Shown here in pieces: positions 5,463 to 12,172 of a DNA stretch of 22,277 nt. Made by a program: the position numbers and the translations under genes. The stretch spans positions 1 to 22,277 of IMG/VR virus record IMGVR_UViG_3300035670_001338. One strand, given 5' to 3'. The stretch's first letter is position 1. Each line of letters starts with the position of its first letter. Source of the DNA: a virus. Under the pieces are notes generated by a model, which saw only the letters and a list, made by a program, of their open reading frames with translations, was not told the DNA's origin and did not search any database.

Positions 5463-5725
5463 CGTCGCTCTCCTCTAATTAGCGCAATAAAATCGGTCAG
5501 GCTCATGTAGTCCACTTGATTATTGCTTGCATCGAAACGATTGAAGTTTTCTTCTAGCAGCTTGATAATTCGTTGTTGCTCTTTGCGCCCTGCTTCTTCC
5601 CATACCTGAGTTAGCAGAGTGTTTGGAACTACGGTCTGACCGTCTGCAAATGACATGGCCCTGCCTGTGTTGTCCCTAAGCTTTCCTAGCTCATTGAGGA
5701 TTCCCTCTGCGGTTAGCTCACTCAT
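5459..5725 (-). CDS. Small helical protein, 88 aa
   Basis: The second half (GRKEQQRIIKLLEENF to LTDFIALIRGE) is the longer version of the motif found in the 53-aa protein at 4932-5093. The start at 5725 overlaps the NrdH gene by 8 nt. The gene ends with GGAGAGC followed by an ATGA overlap, a junction type repeated in the next genes. Function unknown. Confidence 0.65.
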   Translation of the reverse strand: MSELTAEGILNELGKLRDNTGRAMSFADGQTVVPNTLLTQVWEEAGRKEQQRIIKLLEENFNRFDASNNQVDYMSLTDFIALIRGERR

Positions 5726-6029
5726 CTTCTACCTCATCTGCTACCTGCACCATAGGCGTTAGGGGTACATTCACGCCTTTAGCCCTCTCGGTCTTTAGGT
5801 GTCCGTCTAGGCTCTTGATCTTGTCTAGTCGAAAGCCTGACCATCTGCGTGAATCTGTCTCGACAATCGGTGCAGCCATAAATCCCATCTCTAGGAATCG
5901 GTCTACGGCCTTTGGTGAGCGGTCTAGGCGCTTCACCTGATAGATGATGCCTCGCTTGTTGAACTCTTTTTCGGTCATGTCGCACTGTACACAACCGGGC
6001 TTACGCCAAAGGGTAATCTTCATGGTCAT
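5718..6029 (-). CDS. nrdH: NrdH-like glutaredoxin, 103 aa
   Basis: The redox motif C13-V-Q-C16 follows a first beta strand. A cis-proline (P54, in AAPIVE) and the NrdH signature W63-S-G-F-R67 follow at the expected distances. NrdH proteins have a glutaredoxin-like sequence but receive electrons from thioredoxin reductase, and pass them to class Ib ribonucleotide reductase, common in actinobacteria. Phage copies are thought to support nucleotide supply. The C-terminal ~30 residues extend beyond the usual ~75-residue family length and are acidic at the end. No ribonucleotide reductase gene is in the window. The start at 6029 overlaps the upstream stop as ATGA; the ATG at 6023 is an alternative. 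Confidence 0.85.
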   Translation of the reverse strand: MTMKITLWRKPGCVQCDMTEKEFNKRGIIYQVKRLDRSPKAVDRFLEMGFMAAPIVETDSRRWSGFRLDKIKSLDGHLKTERAKGVNVPLTPMVQVADEVEDE

Positions 6030-6226
6030 AGGACTTCACCGATTTGTTCTAGCGCAGCGTCAATGCCCGCCTTCTTAGACTTTGGTGCTTGGTCACGCAA
6101 CTGAATCAGTTGTAGTCGGATAGTTGCCTTAGTGGTTTCAGCACCCTGGCGAATACCCATCCAGTAGTCTTGGTCTAGTTCCTGCTCGAAAAATAGTTCT
6201 GCTAGGAATCTGCGGATTTTGTTCAT
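6026..6226 (-). CDS. Hypothetical helical protein, 66 aa
   Basis: The protein is almost entirely helical, with a basic first helix and a Gln/Thr-rich middle part. Both its start (ATGA overlap with the gene before) and its stop (ATGA overlap with nrdH) show translational coupling. No motif recognised. Small proteins of this form are common upstream of nrdH in actinophages, but a function is not known. Confidence 0.6.
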   Translation of the reverse strand: MNKIRRFLAELFFEQELDQDYWMGIRQGAETTKATIRLQLIQLRDQAPKSKKAGIDAALEQIGEVL

Positions 6227-6417
6227 TCATCTCCCCTTAGTTTCTTGATTTCCATGCGTAGCATCTCTGCCGGTGTTGTGAATCCGTTGTTCCACCATGA
6301 GTCTGCAATCAGCTCTAGGTCTTCAAGGATTGTGTTGAATCCAAGCTCGTAGCCTTTGTTGTATAACAGATCAAGGTGAGCTTGTAGCCCTGTCTGTATC
6401 TCTCTCATTGTTGTCAT
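6223..6417 (-). CDS. Hypothetical helical protein, 64 aa, first of the coupled small-gene chain
   Basis: It is acidic and helical and contains a Trp pair, and resembles the neighbouring small proteins in composition. There is no Shine-Dalgarno sequence before the ATG at 6417. Instead, a promoter is placed so that transcription should begin at the A of that ATG, giving a leaderless mRNA. The stop overlaps the next start as ATGA. Function unknown. Confidence 0.6.
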   Translation of the reverse strand: MTTMREIQTGLQAHLDLLYNKGYELGFNTILEDLELIADSWWNNGFTTPAEMLRMEIKKLRGDE

Positions 6418-6423
6418 GAGGTA

Positions 6424-6452
6424 AGGCTATTGAACTGTTAGGCAAGTGTCAA
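6424..6452 (-). promoter_or_regulatory. Promoter placed for a leaderless transcript
   Basis: On the minus strand TTGACA (6447-6452) and TAGCCT (6424-6429) are separated by 17 nt. The -10 box ends 6 nt before the ATG at 6417, so +1 should coincide with the start codon. It lies in the 52-nt gap after rusA and would drive the small-gene chain. Confidence 0.7.
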
Positions 6453-6469
6453 ACACATTTTTGCGTCTG

Positions 6470-6889
6470 TTACAAAATCGTTATTTTTATTACCGCCCCT
6501 GGAGCACGATCATCGTCGTAGAACTTGCGGGCTACTAATTCGACTACAAGGCTGTCATCAGCCCATAAACGCCCTGTGCCTGACTTTCCGTCTTCACCCT
6601 GGTTGACGGCATCTAACACGCCCCTGGCGAGCTTATCGACATCAGGAGGGACTATTGGGAAGGCTCGCTTTGATTGCTTGATACTTGGCGGGCGGGGAAG
6701 GTAGAAGTCTATTTCAACTCTTACAGGGCCAAGTATTAGGTTGTGATCTAAAGGAAGAACCGCCTCGACTTCTTTGGCGATAGCGGCTCTCCAAGGCTTT
6801 AGCTTTTTAGAGGCTTCGATGAGCCTGCCCCTTACGACTTTCTTAGAGCCTTGGGGAGCAGGGTCACCGAATACTGAGAACTCTAGAAT
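6470..6889 (-). CDS. rusA: RusA-family Holliday junction resolvase, 139 aa, ATT start
   Basis: The frame encodes the complete RusA pattern: an N-terminal FSVFGDPAPQGSKK strand (residues 4-17), the P82-D83-V-D85-K86-L segment with D93, and a final D111-D112 pair. These acidic residues bind magnesium in RusA, which cuts Holliday junctions during phage recombination. No ATG, GTG, TTG or CTG exists between the in-frame stop upstream and the first conserved strand. The ATT at 6887-6889 gives the expected N-terminus. GGA lies 6 nt upstream and the start overlaps the SSB stop by 7 nt, indicating coupling. A frameshift from SSB or a sequencing error are alternatives. Confidence 0.85.
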   Translation of the reverse strand: MLEFSVFGDPAPQGSKKVVRGRLIEASKKLKPWRAAIAKEVEAVLPLDHNLILGPVRVEIDFYLPRPPSIKQSKRAFPIVPPDVDKLARGVLDAVNQGEDGKSGTGRLWADDSLVVELVARKFYDDDRAPGAVIKITIL

Positions 6890-7224
6890 GGCGCATCCGA
6901 AGTGTCGAACTGAGCGGCAGACTCAAAGGTGTCTACCTCTTTAGGCCAGACCTTGATGCGAACGCCTGTTGACCCATCTTTCTTGTTGTAGGTCGAGAAC
7001 TTAGCGTTGCCGGAGACAGCTACTCGCAAGCCCTTCTGAGCTGAGAGAAGCCATGCGTGCTCTGAGTCTGCATCGACTGTTACATCGATGTAGTCACGGC
7101 TAGTGGTTTCCCATTCACCCTGTGCGTTCTTGGAGCGGTTGCTGTGGGATACGGTTACGACTGAACCCCAGTCAAATGTCTTCACTTCTTCAACGAAGCC
7201 TGTGAAGGATAGTAGTAATGCCAT
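6883..7224 (-). CDS. ssb: Single-stranded DNA-binding protein (OB-fold), 113 aa
   Basis: The protein is short and beta-rich with an OB-fold-like pattern: strands around SFTGFVEEVKTF, DYIDVTVD and LRVAVSGNAKF, and a basic loop (NKKDGSTGVRIKVWP). The C-terminus ends in SDAPF, similar to the acidic D-x-P-F tail that bacterial SSBs use to recruit other replication proteins. It is shorter than the usual 150-180 residues of bacterial SSB. Being next to rusA and near the replication genes agrees with a role in phage DNA replication and recombination. A GAAAGG tract precedes the ATG at 7224. Confidence 0.75.
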   Translation of the reverse strand: MALLLSFTGFVEEVKTFDWGSVVTVSHSNRSKNAQGEWETTSRDYIDVTVDADSEHAWLLSAQKGLRVAVSGNAKFSTYNKKDGSTGVRIKVWPKEVDTFESAAQFDTSDAPF

Positions 7225-7236
7225 GTAGGTTGCCTT

Positions 7237-7497
7237 TCATTCAATGTGTGAGGGCTGGACACAATCAGAGTTTCCGCATGAGCGGATACCTGGAAGCACT
7301 TCCTCGCCCTCCTCGTCTATCGGTGTTACTAGATCATCTGAGAACTTACCGTGCCAAGGTAGGCATTTGTAGTTCCCGTCTTGAACTGTAACAGCCCTGC
7401 GTGTTCGACAGCTTGCACAAAGCACTCTGTCATTGCCTCGCTTCTTTGTGACATCCCATGAATAGCCACAACGAACGCAAGTTTCTCGTTCCCACAC
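7237..7497 (-). CDS. Zinc-finger protein (HNH-like), 86 aa
   Basis: Several Cys/His pairs are visible: C7/C10 and C27/C30 (a four-Cys zinc ribbon), then C45/H49 and C74, C79, H84 in a C-terminal GNSDCVQPSHI segment. This last part resembles the end of HNH-type nuclease domains, but no convincing catalytic Asp-His pair is seen. It is therefore called a nucleic acid-binding zinc protein. The start is GTG at 7497, since the frame has stops directly upstream; the ribosome binding site is weak. Confidence 0.6.
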   Translation of the reverse strand: MWERETCVRCGYSWDVTKKRGNDRVLCASCRTRRAVTVQDGNYKCLPWHGKFSDDLVTPIDEEGEEVLPGIRSCGNSDCVQPSHIE

Positions 7498-7509
7498 ACG
7501 ATGAGCCTA

Positions 7510-7932
7510 TCAAAACATCTTGATAAGTGTGCCTTTATTCGCTGGTACTGCGACAAAAGCCTCATTGCGTGTGTAGATAGTGTCCTTACGAATAGTTGGG
7601 CTAGAGGCAAATACTTCGCCTTCGACCAGCAGTCCATAAGTCCAGTCATCATTCAACATGAGGAAGGTGACATTTTGTGGATTCTTTGCGAACTTGATTT
7701 TCCTAGCTGCAAAGTGAATGGTCTTGAACGGGAATCGTTCGCCCTTCCAGTTGTGCTTGACTTCGACCTCAAGCTCGAACTTGCCTCGCTCGTTTTCAAC
7801 GATTAGGTCTATCCCGTATTGATCTGGGTTGACATAGACGATGTAGCCGTAGCGAGAACGAAAGAAGTCAATGACGAACTCCTTAGCAGCGTCATCCCTG
7901 TCGTAGAGTTCCTGCGAGAACGGTTTAGCCAT
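7510..7932 (-). CDS. PD-(D/E)XK-like endonuclease, 140 aa
   Basis: The ATG at 7932 is chosen because it overlaps the upstream stop by 8 nt; an ATG further up lies well inside that gene. An N-terminal helix is followed by a beta strand with D42 (YGIDL) and a second strand with E55-V-E57-V-K59, the D-x(n)-E-x-K pattern of the restriction endonuclease-like fold. Such proteins cut DNA or resolve branched DNA. The C-terminal half is beta-rich and lacks recognisable motifs. Located in the replication module, it may process recombination intermediates or attack host DNA; the substrate is not known. Confidence 0.65.
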   Translation of the reverse strand: MAKPFSQELYDRDDAAKEFVIDFFRSRYGYIVYVNPDQYGIDLIVENERGKFELEVEVKHNWKGERFPFKTIHFAARKIKFAKNPQNVTFLMLNDDWTYGLLVEGEVFASSPTIRKDTIYTRNEAFVAVPANKGTLIKMF

Positions 7933-8698
7933 CGAGCTTCTTCGTACATGGAAGGCATAACGCCAGGTTCTTCCCGTGCTCACAGAGCTTAGGTGCTGAT
8001 GCTTGAGCTTCTAGTGCTTGTTGTTCAGCTAGGAATCGCTCCGTAGCAGCCTTTTCCTTCTCTCGCCTAATTCTGGCTCGTTCGGCAGCTTCTGAGTCTT
8101 GAGATGGCGTTGCAGCGTTTTCCCATGAATCAGCATTGAGCCAAGATGCGGGATACTTCGTGAACTCTGGGTTGCGTGTTGGGTCATTGCGATAGGCAAT
8201 TACTCCGGCAAGGATGTCCTCGAACTTAGCTCGCTTCATGGCTGACTTGAATGCTCTAAATGCTTTTGCCTTATCTAGCTTGCGTGGGTATGCATTCCAG
8301 AATTCAACAAAATGCGCATCTATTTCTTTACTTTGTTCTTCTTTATTATTGGTATTCTTAGGGGTCGGATTATCCGTCATCGGGTTTTCCGCCATCGGGA
8401 AATCCGCAGGGTCGTGCGTAGTCCAAATTGCCTCGCCAAACTTTCCGCCCTCATTGACCTGGCTTCTAGTCAAATAGCCATACGCCTCAAGTTCTGCGAT
8501 TGCAGATCGGATAGCGTCTTTGCCCTCTTGGTTCTGATTCGCAATCGAGTTGATGCTAAGCGACCAGCCCTGAGAGTGACTCATAATGAGGCTAAGAAGT
8601 CCCCTAGCCTTCAAAGATAGGCGATTGTCACGCAACCATGCGTTAGGAATTTGAGCAAATTGCTCGTCAAATGAATGATGACCTCTAATAAGTGGCAT
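7925..8698 (-). CDS. Replication initiator / helicase loader, DnaD-like, 257 aa
   Basis: Residues about 10-85 form a winged helix: IPNAWLRDNRLSLKARGLL, then a WSLSINSIA helix and an EGKDAIRSAIAELEAYGYL helix-wing pair, as in phage replisome organizers. A charged linker (about 100-125) leads to a C-terminal domain (FWNAYPRKLDKAKAF to KYPASWLN) typical of phage DnaD/DnaC-type helicase loaders. The extreme C-terminus has a zinc-like C239-x-H241-x6-C248-x2-C251 group. This protein should bind the phage origin and recruit the host helicase. The ATG overlaps the previous stop as TAATG. Confidence 0.8.
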   Translation of the reverse strand: MPLIRGHHSFDEQFAQIPNAWLRDNRLSLKARGLLSLIMSHSQGWSLSINSIANQNQEGKDAIRSAIAELEAYGYLTRSQVNEGGKFGEAIWTTHDPADFPMAENPMTDNPTPKNTNNKEEQSKEIDAHFVEFWNAYPRKLDKAKAFRAFKSAMKRAKFEDILAGVIAYRNDPTRNPEFTKYPASWLNADSWENAATPSQDSEAAERARIRREKEKAATERFLAEQQALEAQASAPKLCEHGKNLALCLPCTKKLDG

Positions 8699-8910
8699 TA
8701 TCTTTTACTCCGCTTCATTATCTCCCTGGCGTTGTAGCTTTCAAATGCCCTGCGTGCCTCATAATCCCTAGCTCCACCTTTCCAGCGACCTGCATCAAAA
8801 TAGAGCTGCAATAAATCCTCTCTGACTAGATTCATCTCATTTGCAGTAATTATTTTGTAGCCATCTAGAGCGGCAAGACGCATTTCTTTTGCTAGTTCTT
8901 CGATGTCCAT
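8698..8910 (-). CDS. Hypothetical protein, 70 aa
   Basis: The start at 8910 is preferred over an earlier ATG at 8925 because AAGGGG lies 3-8 nt ahead of it, inside the end of the HNH gene. The protein is helical and charged, with a basic C-terminus (MKRSKR). It ends in a TAATG overlap with the initiator gene, so the two are translated together. No family recognised; it may be an accessory factor of the initiator by position. Confidence 0.6.
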   Translation of the reverse strand: MDIEELAKEMRLAALDGYKIITANEMNLVREDLLQLYFDAGRWKGGARDYEARRAFESYNAREIMKRSKR

Positions 8911-9635
8911 TTCCCCTTCTTCCATTCTGTAATGAACTTGCTCCCTTTAGACAAATTACAACTGGCGCAAGCGCCTGTCAAATTACCGATGCTATGTCTG
9001 CCACCTCTGCTTATAGGAATGATGTGATCTATGTGTTCCGCTAGGGCTCCGCAATAAAAGCATCCAGCTCGAAGCATTGCCAAAATTTCTAATTTGGTAA
9101 CTAAAAAAGACCCATTAGATTGTGCTAATGCTCTACGGCGAGCAGTTTTATTTCTCTGCGTTTCGAGATTTCTTGCTCGACTTTGTTTCGCTACTTCCCT
9201 AGCTTTTTCAGGATTATTTTGTCGCCATCGCCTCGAGTTTGCATTTACTTTATCTTTGTTATTTAGAGCCCATAATTTATCAGTCAAAGCTTTCTTATCT
9301 TTATTTTTTGCCCGATAAGCAGCTGATTTAGCACTCAATTCTTCTTGGTTTTGAGAACGCCAGATTTTAGTCCTATCAGCTATTTGTTCTTTATTCGCTT
9401 CCCTATACTTTTTGTCAGCAACTGCTTTTTTATCCTTGTTCTCTGCCGCCCATTTTCGTCTTGCCGCATTGACAGCATCTTTATTTTTTGAGCGATAGAG
9501 CCTATTTGCCTCAACGTCGCAAGCTTTACATGTAGATCGTCTACCAGATTTACTTGCTTTAGAACCATTGTGTCGAGAAAAATCATCAATTGATTTGATT
9601 TGACCGCATTTAGAGCAGGCCTTAGAATTAGTCAT
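8892..9635 (-). CDS. HNH endonuclease with eight 15-residue repeats, 247 aa
   Basis: Three parts are visible. An N-terminal zinc finger uses C7, C10, C36 and C39. Residues 51-170 are eight repeats of exactly 15 residues, each beginning with Asn, most as N-K-D-K or N-x-E and with Trp/Tyr near position 12; they are Lys/Arg-rich and helical. The C-terminal HNH nuclease domain has C192/C195, the catalytic D203-H204, N218 and C223/C226-N227. This arrangement suggests a homing-type endonuclease with a modular DNA-binding arm. AGGAG precedes the ATG at 9635. The gene is clearly more AT-rich than its neighbours, a sign of separate acquisition. It overlaps the next gene by 19 nt. Confidence 0.85.
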   Translation of the reverse strand: MTNSKACSKCGQIKSIDDFSRHNGSKASKSGRRSTCKACDVEANRLYRSKNKDAVNAARRKWAAENKDKKAVADKKYREANKEQIADRTKIWRSQNQEELSAKSAAYRAKNKDKKALTDKLWALNNKDKVNANSRRWRQNNPEKAREVAKQSRARNLETQRNKTARRRALAQSNGSFLVTKLEILAMLRAGCFYCGALAEHIDHIIPISRGGRHSIGNLTGACASCNLSKGSKFITEWKKGKWTSKN

Positions 9636-9662
9636 GTTGGACTCCTAACTAGTCTGACCACG

Positions 9663-9689
9663 CCCAGGGGTGTTAGCGCACCGCCTGGG
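9663..9689 (-). other. Intercistronic RNA hairpin before the HNH gene
   Basis: CCCAGGGGTG (9663-9672) pairs with CACC (9679-9682) and CCTGGG (9684-9689), leaving one bulged G and a 6-nt loop. It directly follows the stop at 9693 of the upstream HNH gene. No U-run follows on the minus strand, so it is more likely an mRNA processing or control structure than a terminator. Confidence 0.5.
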
Positions 9690-9692
9690 TCT

Positions 9693-10040
9693 TTAGATTA
9701 AGTATAACGGTGTATCTACTTTTTTGATGTTTCCAGCGAGATCCAATACAAACCATTCACCTGTATTTGCATTGAAAATCGGAGCGGCAAAATCTTTCCA
9801 TGATGCAAGTTTCCAGCCCATGTCAATAGCTGTGTTAGCAGCATTAGAGTCTGACTCAATCAATGAGTTCATAGCGCTACATAAAACTATTAGGTTGTCC
9901 AGCCGGTCAAGCAGCTTTGATCCACCCATCTGACGATTGCGACGATGCTGTATTGAGATGGCTTCAACTTCGCCACAATGCCAGCATTGATTGTTATCTC
10001 GCTTGAGAACTTTTTCTCGCATTGCTTTAGAGAGCGCCAT
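9693..10040 (-). CDS. HNH endonuclease-like protein, partly degenerate, 115 aa
   Basis: The N-terminal half has an HNH layout: R14-D15-x3-C19-x2-C22, H32 in IQHRRNRQMGGS, N49 and C54. In related actinophage proteins a Cys-x-x-Cys pair completes the metal site, but here the second Cys and the His that normally follow C54 are replaced (SAMN), so the fold may lack one metal ligand. The C-terminal half (GWKLASWKDFAAP, then a short beta-rich GEWFVLDLAGN) matches the usual extension of this family. AAGGA lies about 9 nt before the ATG at 10040. Whether it is still an active nuclease is uncertain. Confidence 0.75.
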   Translation of the reverse strand: MALSKAMREKVLKRDNNQCWHCGEVEAISIQHRRNRQMGGSKLLDRLDNLIVLCSAMNSLIESDSNAANTAIDMGWKLASWKDFAAPIFNANTGEWFVLDLAGNIKKVDTPLYLI

Positions 10041-10049
10041 TAGTCATCC

Positions 10050-10376
10050 TTACATTTTGAGTTCTGAGGCAAGAAGTCTAGCTTGTGTTCCTGCACCCAT
10101 AATTGCCGTCTCAATCTGTTTTATCTTGACTCGTATGCGGTTAGCCTTAGCCTTCGCCAAATCACGCTCTAAACGGGCTTGTGAGGCTTCTAGGCGGGCA
10201 AGGGCCTGTCGGTCTGCAACAGTCCCCTGCGCCTTGATAAAAGCCTTCTGTTCGACTAAATCGAGATTGTTCTCTGCTTCAGCTAATTCGACCTCAGCAG
10301 CGTAAAGAGCGTCAGCCCCTCGGCTGTTCTCCTGGGTTAGCTCTGAGATCAGTTTGAGTATCTCTGATGGTGTCAC
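10050..10376 (-). CDS. Coiled-coil phage protein, 108 aa
   Basis: The frame starts with GTG at 10376. The protein is nearly all helical, Ala/Glu/Lys-rich, with heptad-like spacing over about residues 20-95, predicting a long coiled coil. Proteins with the same start (TPSEILKLISELT) occur in many actinophage early regions near recombination genes and remain uncharacterised. It lies directly behind the annealing-protein gene. A scaffold or accessory role in recombination is only suggested by position. Confidence 0.65.
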   Translation of the reverse strand: MTPSEILKLISELTQENSRGADALYAAEVELAEAENNLDLVEQKAFIKAQGTVADRQALARLEASQARLERDLAKAKANRIRVKIKQIETAIMGAGTQARLLASELKM

Positions 10377-10417
10377 TTAGTAACTTCAATCGCTCTAGAA
10401 ATTCAACCTTCCAGAAT

Positions 10418-11029
10418 TCACTTTCCCGCTTTGCCAGTAGCTCGACCTGCAACTGTCCCAGTTCCCTTGCCTTCAGCATCATCGTCAAAGAGTTTTGGTA
10501 CGCTTCCCTGAGCTCCTCCACCGACGCTGCTAGTACTTGATGTTGCACGGCTCTGAATCCTGTCTAAGATGTCTGACGATGCACCGGAAGCCTTAGCCTC
10601 TGCCCAGAGCAATCGCAGTTGTTCTTTATCGGTAAGTTTATCTGCCTCTGCTAAAAAGTCTTTCTGTCCTCGGACTACCTTCTGCATCTCTTCACGAGAT
10701 GCTAGTGAGTTAGGTTCCTTGTTCATTGAGTACCCCATGACCATCAAGGCTCGCCCAATGCTGCTGCTCTCGGCGTTTTCTAGGGCTGAGGTTTGATTTG
10801 CTCCGCCTGTCCCATCAATCTCAAACGCATACCCCGTTGCCTTAGCGAGCTTGTTTGCCTGATCTCCAGCGCTGAGGTAAATAGTTGTCTTGATTACCCA
10901 ACGAGCCTTCTCGCCTTGCTCTGCAAACTCGTTAGCCCATTCGGTAATGATTCTGCCATCTGGGTAGTCCTGGTGGAACTTAGCCAGTCTCTCAGCAACA
11001 GTTGAATACTTGCTCAGGTCAAATCTCAT
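10418..11029 (-). CDS. ERF-like single-strand annealing protein, 203 aa
   Basis: The ATG at 11029 is chosen because AAGGAG lies 7-8 nt before it and the start overlaps the preceding stop; an ATG at 11059 lacks a good site. The protein has the N-terminal DLSKYSTVAERLAKFHQDYPDGRI segment and the ENAESSSIGRALMVMGY motif (about residues 85-101) of phage ERF/Sak-type annealing proteins. These coat single-stranded DNA and pair complementary strands, working with an exonuclease. The C-terminal ~40 residues are Gly/Thr-rich and disordered. With the YqaJ exonuclease 200 nt upstream it forms a two-component recombination system. The exact annealing family is not certain. Confidence 0.65.
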   Translation of the reverse strand: MRFDLSKYSTVAERLAKFHQDYPDGRIITEWANEFAEQGEKARWVIKTTIYLSAGDQANKLAKATGYAFEIDGTGGANQTSALENAESSSIGRALMVMGYSMNKEPNSLASREEMQKVVRGQKDFLAEADKLTDKEQLRLLWAEAKASGASSDILDRIQSRATSSTSSVGGGAQGSVPKLFDDDAEGKGTGTVAGRATGKAGK

Positions 11030-11231
11030 CGTCTTCTCCTTCATTCCAGTTTGTGTCATCGTCTTCTTCGACTAGCTTCCAACCAGCCGAAAGGTAAAAC
11101 GGCATGTCAATACCGTGTATGTACAAGCGATCTAGCTCACGCTGATCATCAAGCACTATCCCACTACAAGGGCCAGTTATCCAGGTATCGCCCTTCATGA
11201 GCGTTATCTCGTCACCCAGCAATACCATCAT
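11019..11231 (-). CDS. Hypothetical acidic protein, 70 aa
   Basis: The protein is beta-rich in its first 50 residues and ends in a very acidic tail (EEDDDTNWNEGEDDEI). It lies between the exonuclease stop (2 nt upstream) and the annealing protein, which its end overlaps by 11 nt, so all three are coupled. The acidic tail could mimic DNA or bind a partner, but no family is recognised. Confidence 0.6.
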   Translation of the reverse strand: MMVLLGDEITLMKGDTWITGPCSGIVLDDQRELDRLYIHGIDMPFYLSAGWKLVEEDDDTNWNEGEDDEI

Positions 11232-11233
11232 GA

Positions 11234-12124
11234 TTAGCCCTTCTTGTGAATGATGAGGGCAGGAGTCCCACCACGCATCTGTCTAGAGGCTACCTTGACC
11301 GGAGGCTGTCCGTCAACTGTGACATACGCAGTTCTCGCATAACCCATTGTGTCGAGTGTTGCAGACTTGAGCATGTTGAGCTCTGCCTGAGCTTCGTCAA
11401 GCTTGCGCTGTGCGTTCCATAGGTTTATTCCTAGCTCACCAAGCTCTACTTCCCTGTCCTCGATGTCTGTGTTCATGCGCCTAACTGTCTGATAAGTCGA
11501 CTCTGATCCATCCCAGTCAGGCTTCATCTGAGTCTGTACCTTGTTCCAGAACCGAAGTATTGCGTCACGCTGTACCGACTGTTGAAATGCGTCAGCTTCA
11601 ACGAGCTGCTCAAAAGGCTCCATAGCAATCAAGCCGATAACATACGCCCTCTGTAGTCCGAGAACATCCAGGTAGTGCTGTACCTGCGCCATGTAGTGCT
11701 GAGGGATACCTTGCCAAGGGTAGCGAGCGGTCTTGACCTCAATCACAAACCATTCACCTGTTTCTTTGTTGTAGGCAACCCCATCAGGGTTAGCATGCAT
11801 GATGTCGAAGTCTTTAGCAGCGTAAGTCCCACAGCGATACACCTGTAGCTCAGGGTGCTTCTCTTGAAAGCGCTGAAGGATAGGTTCCTCTAGCCAGTTG
11901 CCAACTTCAGTCGCTGTATTGCCTTTGAACGAGTCCTCGATGAGCCCTGTCTTCTTCGCCCAGAGAGCGTATGCAGACTCCCAAGGGTTCAACCCTAGGA
12001 TTGTGCCCACCTCGCTACCGCCGATGCCTCTAGAGCGAACCTCGTGCCATTCAGGGCTATCTGATGAGAATGCCCCTAAGTAGTTTGCACCGAAGTTTTC
12101 TGAAGTGATGCTGATTGCTGTCAT
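11234..12124 (-). CDS. YqaJ-family recombination exonuclease, 296 aa
   Basis: The lambda-exonuclease/YqaJ nuclease core is clear: W26 and R30 followed by the GIGGSE block (33-38), E79/E80 in WLEEP, D114 in ANPDG, E129-V-K131 in VIEVKT, and Q147 with H150 in the AQVQHYLDV helix. These residues form the PD-(D/E)XK active site that degrades one strand of a DNA end so that the annealing protein can load. The C-terminal third is a helical extension. A strong AGGAGG ribosome binding site lies directly before the ATG at 12124. It is the first gene of the minus-strand DNA-metabolism block. Confidence 0.9.
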   Translation of the reverse strand: MTAISITSENFGANYLGAFSSDSPEWHEVRSRGIGGSEVGTILGLNPWESAYALWAKKTGLIEDSFKGNTATEVGNWLEEPILQRFQEKHPELQVYRCGTYAAKDFDIMHANPDGVAYNKETGEWFVIEVKTARYPWQGIPQHYMAQVQHYLDVLGLQRAYVIGLIAMEPFEQLVEADAFQQSVQRDAILRFWNKVQTQMKPDWDGSESTYQTVRRMNTDIEDREVELGELGINLWNAQRKLDEAQAELNMLKSATLDTMGYARTAYVTVDGQPPVKVASRQMRGGTPALIIHKKG

Positions 12125-12142
12125 TTTGACCTCCTAACCGAT

Positions 12143-12172
12143 ACCCTAGAGCAACGGAAGGACATTTTTGAA
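12143..12172 (-). promoter_or_regulatory. Possible promoter of the recombination genes
   Basis: On the minus strand TTCAAA (12167-12172) and TAGGGT (12143-12148) are 18 nt apart; TAGGGT resembles the TAN3T -10 boxes seen in actinobacteria. The predicted transcript would carry the AGGAGG site before the exonuclease start. The -35 box is weak and overlaps the TTG start of the divergent whiB gene. Confidence 0.35.

Noticed and set aside
5779-5994. Second minus frame inside the nrdH gene
   Set aside because: It overlaps a gene with clear redoxin motifs over its full length, and has no start signal; it is a shadow frame.
7501-7806. Plus-strand 101-codon frame antisense to the PD-(D/E)XK gene
   Set aside because: The minus frame carries catalytic motifs and couples to its neighbours; the plus frame has no start signals.
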